Source: Corydoras sp. C115
Taxonomy: Eukaryota > Chordata > Actinopteri > Siluriformes > Callichthyidae
Length of the DNA: 64,000 bases
Reading direction: 5' to 3'
NCBI GenBank assembly: GCA_019802505.1
Contig: JAFMOC010000395.1
Coordinates: forward strand, 149,001 to 213,000
The translations under genes were made by a program, and so were the position numbers. Positions within the stretch are counted from its first letter, which is position 1. The number at the start of each line of letters is the position of its first letter. Shown here piece by piece: positions 58,240 to 64,000 of the stretch. Below the pieces are notes generated by a model. It saw only the letters and a program-made list of their open reading frames with translations, was not told where the DNA came from and ran no database searches.

Positions 58240-59281
58240 TCATTCATTCATTATCTCCCGCTTTATCCTATATTAGGGTCGCGGTGGGGTTCCCCATGCC
58301 CATCCAGGGGAGAACGTCTCGGGCGCTGGGCAGACAGACCCAGGACAGGGGGGGACGGGGGGGGCAATCTATCGCTGGGCACACACTCACTCACACAGAC
58401 ACACTCTATATGGGGCAATTTGGAGAACTCAATTGACTTGATCCATGTTTTTGGACTGTGGGAGAACATGGAAACTCCACCCAGATGGGGATTCGAACCG
58501 GGAATCCCTAGCGCTGAGAGGAGAACGTGCTAAACCACTAAGCCACCGTGCCGCCCTTCTTTGATTTAACAATTTAATATAAAATAACACGTTCGCCTCT
58601 CAGCGTTAGGGATTCCCGGTTCGAATCCCCAATATGGGTGGAGTTTCAATGTTGTCCCCGTGGGTTTCCTCCGGGTTCTCCGGTTTCCTCCCACAGTCCA
58701 AAAACATGGATCAAGTCAATTGAGTTCTCCAAATTGCCCCATAGAGAGTGTGTCTGTGTGAGTGAGTGTGTGTCCTGGCACACATTGGCACCCTGGCATG
58801 GGTGTATCTGCCCAGCGCCTGAAACGTTCTCCCCTGAATGGGCATGGGGAACCCCCCCCCTCCCCCACCCTAATAGAGGATAAAGCGGGAGATAATGAAT
58901 GAATGAATATAAAAAATAAACAAAATGTTGCAATTCAATAAAAAAAAAACCTGTCCTGGGTCTATCTGCCCAGCGCCCGAGACGTTCTCCCCTGGATGGG
59001 CATGGGGAACCCCCCCCCCCCCACGACCCTAATAGAGGATAAAGCAGGAGATAATGAATGAATGAATGATAATAAGGGCACGGTGGCTTAGTGGTTGGCA
59101 TGTTCTCCTCTCAGCACTAGCTATTCCCGTTTCGAATCCCCATCTGGGTGGAGTTTCCATGTTCTCCCCGTGTCTGCGTGGGTTTCCTCCGGGTTCTCCG
59201 GTTTCCTCCCACTGGATGGGCATGGGGAACCCCACCGCGGCCCTAATAGAGGATAAAGCGGCAGATAATGAATGAATGAAT
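58240..59281. mobile_element. mosaic SINE cluster between CEP72 and SPIRE
   Basis: Contains an inverted copy with a core deletion (58240-58555; TSD TTTGATTTAACA), a plus copy lacking its head start (58588-58909) that shares unusual TCCTGGCACACATTGG with 55065-55085, a 5'-truncated plus copy (58950-59068), and the short deleted form (59077-59281). Parts match 54.4-55.2 kb and 30.35-30.66 kb. Confidence 0.82.
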
Positions 59282-59485
59282 GCATTTAAGATTCGCTTCG
59301 AGTCGATTCGTGACTGAAGTGTTGAACCCAGTTGAGTCTGACTTTCTTTACTGCAATAATCACAGGATGCTCTTCAAAACAACTTTTTTTTGGGAGTATC
59401 TGATTGTATTTACTGTCATTTACCGAAAAGGTCCGAGGCTTTTGCGCCTCCATGATCGGGCGGCGGCGAAATAAACGAAGAGCTT

Positions 59486-59497
59486 TGCGCATGCGCG
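59486..59497. promoter_or_regulatory. NRF1-like site upstream of SPIRE
   Basis: TGCGCATGCGCG in GC-rich sequence (59450-59680) about 190 bp before the SPIRE start, marking a probable promoter. Inferred from motif and composition. Confidence 0.5.
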
Positions 59498-59679
59498 CGG
59501 CAGTCCCTCCCTGGGAAGCGCAGGCTGGTCAGAGGGAGCGCTCTCGGATGCGGACAGGTGACGGCGCGGACCTGCGGCTCCCTCACGCCGACGTTGCGGA
59601 CAGAATCGCGGGGGGTGGGGGTGAGTGAGGATGGCTGAGGATCGTGGATCGGACAGAAGAAGGATGAAATGAGAGGAGA

Positions 59680-59965
59680 ATGTGCGACAGGCCGATGGCT
59701 GCCGCGGTCCCTCACGGTGCGCATCCCGCCGGGGAGCAGGAGGATGCGGACGGGGATGGGGACGATCTGTCGCTGGAGCAAATTTTAGCCCTATACGATC
59801 AGCCGATCAACGAAGAGCAGGCATGGGCGGTGTGCTACCAGAGCTGCCGGGATCTCTCTAACCGACTGGTCTCGGGACCGAACCGGGCCAGCATCGTCAG
59901 CGGTCCGGGAGACGTGCGGATTCGGAAAGACGGCACCGTCAGGTTACAGTGGCAACGATCTGCAG
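59680..59965 (+). CDS. SPIRE-family actin nucleator, first coding exon
   Basis: Spire proteins nucleate actin through WH2 repeats and act with formins on vesicles; the N-terminal KIND domain binds formin. This exon encodes an acidic leader then LSLEQILALYDQPINEEQAW and AVCYQSCRDL, the hallmark start of the KIND domain. The donor is TGCAG|GTAAACACC at 59965/59966. Either ATG 59680 or 59695 could start; the second (MAAAVPHG) looks more like family N-termini. SPIRE1 and SPIRE2 cannot be separated from this exon. Reading beyond the donor only enters intron and SINE sequence. The rest of the gene is outside the window. Confidence 0.85.
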
Positions 59966-60333
59966 GTAAACACCGAGCATCCATCCATCCATCCATCCAT
60001 CCATCAGCGGGATGTTCCACAGATCTCTCTTTATTTCCCTCAAGAGGCTCCTTTCTTATTGATACTGTTATGATCGCCAGGCAGGGGGCCGATGTTTCGG
60101 CCATTAACCGTTTGATCCATTCGCACAGATTGTCATTAAATAAGCCGCACACTGAGACACAGACAATCGTGGAACCAGATTTTGAATTCAAGTCTGTCGT
60201 CATGTTACAGAATAACAATAGAGATGCGATTCATTCAGGTCTAAAGTGCAAGGTGCGAAATCAGTTGCCACGCAATAACTCGGGTTGCCAGTTTCAATTG
60301 ATTCCCTCCTCTGTGTTTACATTTGAAAAATTA

Positions 60334-60680
60334 CATACATACATACATTATCTCCCGCTTTATCCTCTATTAGGGTCGCGGGGGGGTTCCCCATGCCCAT
60401 CCAGGGGAGAACGTCTCGGGCGCTGGGCAGATAGACCCAGGACCCCTATCCATCGCTGGGCACACACTCACTCACACAGACACACTCTATATGGGGCAAT
60501 TTTGGAGAACTCAATTGACTCGATCCATGTTTTTGGACTGTGGGAGGAAACCGGAGAACCCAGAGGAAACCCACGCGGACACGGGGAGAAGATGGAAACT
60601 CCACCCAGATGGGGATTCGAACCGGGAATCCCTAGCGCTGAGAGGCGAACGTGCTAAACCACTAAGGCACCGTGCCGCCC
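60334..60680 (-). mobile_element. SINE A full length
   Basis: The TSD ATTTGAAAAATTA/ATTTAAAAAATTA flanks it; it has an ACAT-type tail. In SPIRE intron 1. Confidence 0.88.
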
Positions 60681-60801
60681 CATTTAAAAAATTAACCTTA
60701 GAAAACCTTTTTTTCTTTGTGGGCCTTTTCTATAAGAGGTTTAGAAATAATTTAGACAAGATGACAAAAAATGTGTTTCTATTTGGGAAAAAAAACACAG
60801 T

Positions 60802-60807
<6 letters not shown>

Positions 60808-60873
<66 letters not shown>

Positions 60874-60904
60874 GCTTATATATATGTGTGTGTGTGTGTG
60901 TGTG
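60808..60904. repeat. (TA)n then (TG)n microsatellite
   Basis: TA 60808-60869 followed by a TG run 60886-60903. Confidence 0.93.
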
Positions 60905-60909
60905 AGACA

Positions 60910-61910
60910 AATTGTAGAAAAAAGTAGTTTAAAGTAATCCAGGAGAGAGTGCAATAACGTTAGTGTAGTCTAGCTGGCAGTGTCATTTTGAAGGTGCTAT
61001 CTATTCCTTCATGTGCAAACTCAGGATACTCTATAGTTCAGTTTATATTAATTCTGATCCACATAGTTTCATGATGAAGGTAGGTCACCAGGCTGTTCTT
61101 CAACCACAGATTACAAATCCATACAATGGGATGTGGAATAACTTTCTCCAATGTACCTATGAGCATGACAGGAATAAGACTAGAATACTGAGATAAGTAG
61201 AGGATTAAAAGATCTGTAGCATATTTAATATACAATTTAAATTTTATATATAAATATAACACGAGGCAGATAATATATAATTCGCTGTAAAGCCTAAAGA
61301 ATTAAATGCAGTGGGTAAGCAGTATTGTACATCAGGTGAACGACCGACTCACTTTTAACAAATCCAATAAACATAACATTGAATTAAAGGGGTGTCTGTG
61401 GAGAGCGGGGGCATCGTCATGTACTATGTGATCGATGAGAACTGCCTTGCCCCACATTTTACTTCTTGCCACCATCTGAGTGAAATCTGTTCTGAATAAA
61501 GTTGGTAATGTGTGTATGTGGATGCAGTTAGGTAATATTTTACTCTGTAGGTGGTCACATAGCTAAAGATGGCAAAAGATGAGAAACTAAAAGTCCTGTA
61601 GATGTAAAGTGTGGGTGTCAAGATACTTTTGTTCATATATTGTATCATCAATTCTTTTATATGGTCCACCATAGTTCAAGTCTGTTGTGTAACACTGGGC
61701 TATAAATATGAAGGCTTGTCCTTAAAAGCGTGAATCAAACCGACACCAGTGGTTGCCAGATTGTAATTTATTATTTACCTCTCTAGTTATTCTTCTACAG
61801 CAATGCTCCAGTATTCCTCCATCGTCATAAATCATATTGGAAGCAGATGCCACTATCTGGTCCTGAGCAATATACAGAAATTATAATGTTTTACAATAAG
61901 CGGTAAATAT
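60910..61910. other. SPIRE intron sequence, nothing recognised
   Basis: About 1 kb of AT-rich sequence without exon, promoter or a repeat I can name. Confidence 0.5.
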
Positions 61911-61916
61911 ACAGGA

Positions 61917-63150
61917 TAATAAAGTAGGGCGGCGGCACGGTGGCTTAGTGGTTTAGCACGTTCGCCTCTCAGCGCTAGGGATTCCCGGTTCGAATCCCCA
62001 TCTGGGTGGAGTTTCCATGTTCTCCCCGTGTCTGCGTGGGTTTCCTCCGGGTTCTCCGGTTTCCTCCCACAGTCCAAAAACATGGATCAAGTCAATTGAA
62101 TTCTCAAAAAGCCCCATATAGAGTGTGTGTGTGAGTGAGTGTGTGCCCAGCGATGGATTGGCGCCCTGTCCTGGGTCTATCTGCCCAACGCCCGAGACGT
62201 TCCCCCTTGGATGGGCATGGGGAACCCCCGCCCCCCGCGACCCTAATAGAGGATAAAGCGGGAGATAATGAATGAATGAATAAAGTAGGGGGGCGGCACG
62301 GTGCCTTAGTGGGTTAGCACGTTCTCCTCTCAGCACTAGGGATTCCCGGTTCGAATCCCCACCTGGGTGGAGTTTCCATGTTCTCCCCGTGTCTGCGTGG
62401 GTTTCCTCCGGGTTCTCCGGTTTCCTCCCACAGTCCAAAAACATGGATCAAGTCAATTGAATTCTCAAAATTGCCCCATATAGAGTGTGTCTGTGTGAGT
62501 AAGTGTGTGCCCAGCGATGGATTGGCGCCCTGTCCTGGGTGTATCTGCCCAGCGCATAGGCAGAGAACGTGCTAACCCACTAAGGCACCGTGCCTTATGT
62601 TCTCCCCGTGTCTGCGTGGGTTTCCTCCGGGTTCTCCGGTTTCCTCCCACAGTCCAAAAACATGGATCAAGTCAATTGAATTCTCAAAATTGCCCCATAT
62701 AGAGTGTGTCTGTGTGAGTAAGTGTGTGCCCAGCGATGGATTGGCGCCCTGTCCTGGGTGTATCTGCCCAGCGCCCGAGACGTTCTCCCCTGGATGGGCA
62801 TGGGGAACCCCACCGCACGTTCTCCTCTCAGCGCTAGGGATTCCCGGTTCGAATCCCCACCTGGGTGGAGTTTCCATGTTCTCCCCGTGTCTGCGTGGGT
62901 TTCCTCCGGGTTCTCCGGTTTCCTCCCACAGTCCAAAAACATGGATCAAGTCAATTGAATTCTCAAAATTGCCCCATATAGAGTGTGTCTGTGTGAGTAA
63001 GTGTGTGCCCAGCGATGGATTGGCGCCCTGTCCTGGGTGTATCTGCCCAGCGCCCGAGACGTTCTCCCCTGGATGGGCATGGGGAAGCCCACCGCGACCC
63101 TAATAGAGGATAAAGCGGGAGATAATGAATGAATGAATAAAGTAGGGTAT
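61917..63150 (+). mobile_element. SINE A tandem array with recent internal duplications
   Basis: Units 61929-62280, 62291-62557, 62598-62812 and 62813-63138, with a short inverted head piece at 62558-62597. AATAAAGTAGGG occurs before the array, after unit 1 and at the end. Units 2-4 share GTGTGAGTAAGTGTG and are almost identical. Confidence 0.88.
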
Positions 63151-63192
63151 ATATATACCTACATATAGTTTTCGTCCCTAAACATGTATGTT

Positions 63193-63372
63193 TACATTTG
63201 GTCATTTAGCAGATGCTTTTATCCAAGGGTTAATCACAACATCCCTGGAGCAATGAGGGTTAAGGGTCTTGCTCAAGGACCCACATTGGTAACTTCAGTG
63301 GATCTGGGATTTGAACCCCCAACCTTCAGATTGAAAGTCCAACACCTTAACCATTGAGCTACCACACCCTCT
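63193..63372 (-). mobile_element. tRNA-derived SINE (family B)
   Basis: Inverted copy with a small deletion after ATCCAAGGG. From 63380 to 63960 no gene or repeat is recognised. Confidence 0.75.
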
Positions 63373-63962
63373 ATGTATGTAATCAGCAACTCTACTAATT
63401 TATAGCAAAACCATGTGTGGGTTCCCATTCATGCTGCATTCCAATCTAATGTTCTATCATGACAATCTAATGAAATATCATGACATTTATCTCATTCGGC
63501 AGGGCTTTGCTTGGACAGACACTTTCCACTGACTGCTTTTGCAAACACACTAGTTTTTAGTCCTGTTTAAACACTGCCAGAATTTGAATGGTAATAAAAT
63601 ATATCCTTTTTAAACTCATTAAGTGCCTATTAGGCCATCGATAACCATCTCTCGAAAGTTCAAACACTGTAGGTACACTTTCACACAGCTGTAGGCAAAG
63701 ACAGAGGCTGCGGCATTTGTCAGGGCTAATGTCTTAGGTGTGTGTTTACAGAGTGCGGCGGGACTGTTGACTTAATGTCTCACCTGGAGTGGCCCAACCT
63801 GCTGCCTTGCTTTAGGGTCTGTATATGGGTGTGCCCTAAATCAATACACACTCGGAGATATGGTTTCCTCATTCCTCCGGATTAATACATTTGTCATTAA
63901 AGCGTTTTCTTGGAAGCAAAGCCTAAAGTTCCAGCTAATTCATCCTAAATCTATGTTATTGG

Positions 63963-64000
63963 GTGGTGGAGAGAAACCGGAGAACCCGAGGAAACCCACG
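63963..64000 (-). mobile_element. SINE A fragment cut by the window edge
   Basis: GAGAAACCGGAGAACCCGAG followed by GAAACCCACG is inverted SINE core running off the window. Confidence 0.6.

Noticed and set aside
59680..60657. A single 325-codon ORF
   Set aside because: Only the part to 59965 is the SPIRE exon. The rest runs through a clear splice donor into intron and an inverted SINE.
61929..62010. tRNA gene from box A and box B in SINE heads
   Set aside because: The cloverleaf is degenerate and the same head occurs in dozens of copies with retroposon tails and TSDs.
61917..63150. CRISPR-like repeat array
   Set aside because: The repeats are tandem SINEs of ~215-350 bp in a vertebrate intron, not short repeats with unique spacers.

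Overview
The window is nuclear DNA of a ray-finned (teleost) fish. It carries intron-rich vertebrate genes whose exons read like zebrafish and human orthologues. It is packed with fish-type repeats: a tRNA-headed SINE with a V-SINE-like core, a second tRNA-derived SINE, hAT MITEs, pogo/Tigger remnants and LINE tails. The species cannot be named from sequence alone.

Gene order is TRIP13 (-, cut by the left edge), BRD9 (+), a ZDHHC11-type palmitoyltransferase (+), TPPP (+), CEP72 (-) and a SPIRE-family actin nucleator (+, first coding exon only). The first five match the conserved block of human 5p15.33. TRIP13/BRD9 and CEP72/SPIRE are head-to-head pairs; TPPP and CEP72 converge. The proteins are unrelated in pathway (meiotic/spindle-checkpoint AAA+ ATPase, ncBAF bromodomain subunit, protein S-acyltransferase, tubulin-polymerising protein, centrosomal protein, actin nucleator), so this is ancient synteny, not a functional cluster.

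Region by region: 1-4.8 kb TRIP13 exons; 4.8-6.4 kb shared promoter region split by two SINEs; 6.4-17.2 kb BRD9; 17.2-19.2 kb repeat-rich spacer; 19.3-29.6 kb ZDHHC11; 29.6-30.9 kb SINE-filled spacer; 30.9-48.3 kb TPPP (CpG-rich 5' region, non-coding exons, three coding exons, long 3' region); 48.8-58.1 kb CEP72; 58.1-59.7 kb mosaic SINE spacer with NRF1-like sites; 59.7-64 kb start of SPIRE and its first intron.

The dominant signal is a young ~350-bp SINE family present about once per kilobase on both strands, many copies with visible target-site duplications (TSDs). Several insertions are not simple copies. They are dimers, or chimeras of SINE plus non-SINE sequence, bounded by a single TSD. 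Two of these, in ZDHHC11 introns, contain segments (154 bp and about 95 bp) that also exist at the other end of the same locus. These composite units are the most unusual structures here. Six hAT MITEs have 8-bp TSDs (five exact), and a pair of near-identical Tigger remnants lies near the two ends.

BRD9 has two exons whose reading frame needs one missing base each. CEP72 and ZDHHC11 each have one exon junction with a phase conflict. These may be consensus errors, real indels or wrong exon models. Gene models were built by eye from splice signals and remembered family sequences; no search was run.
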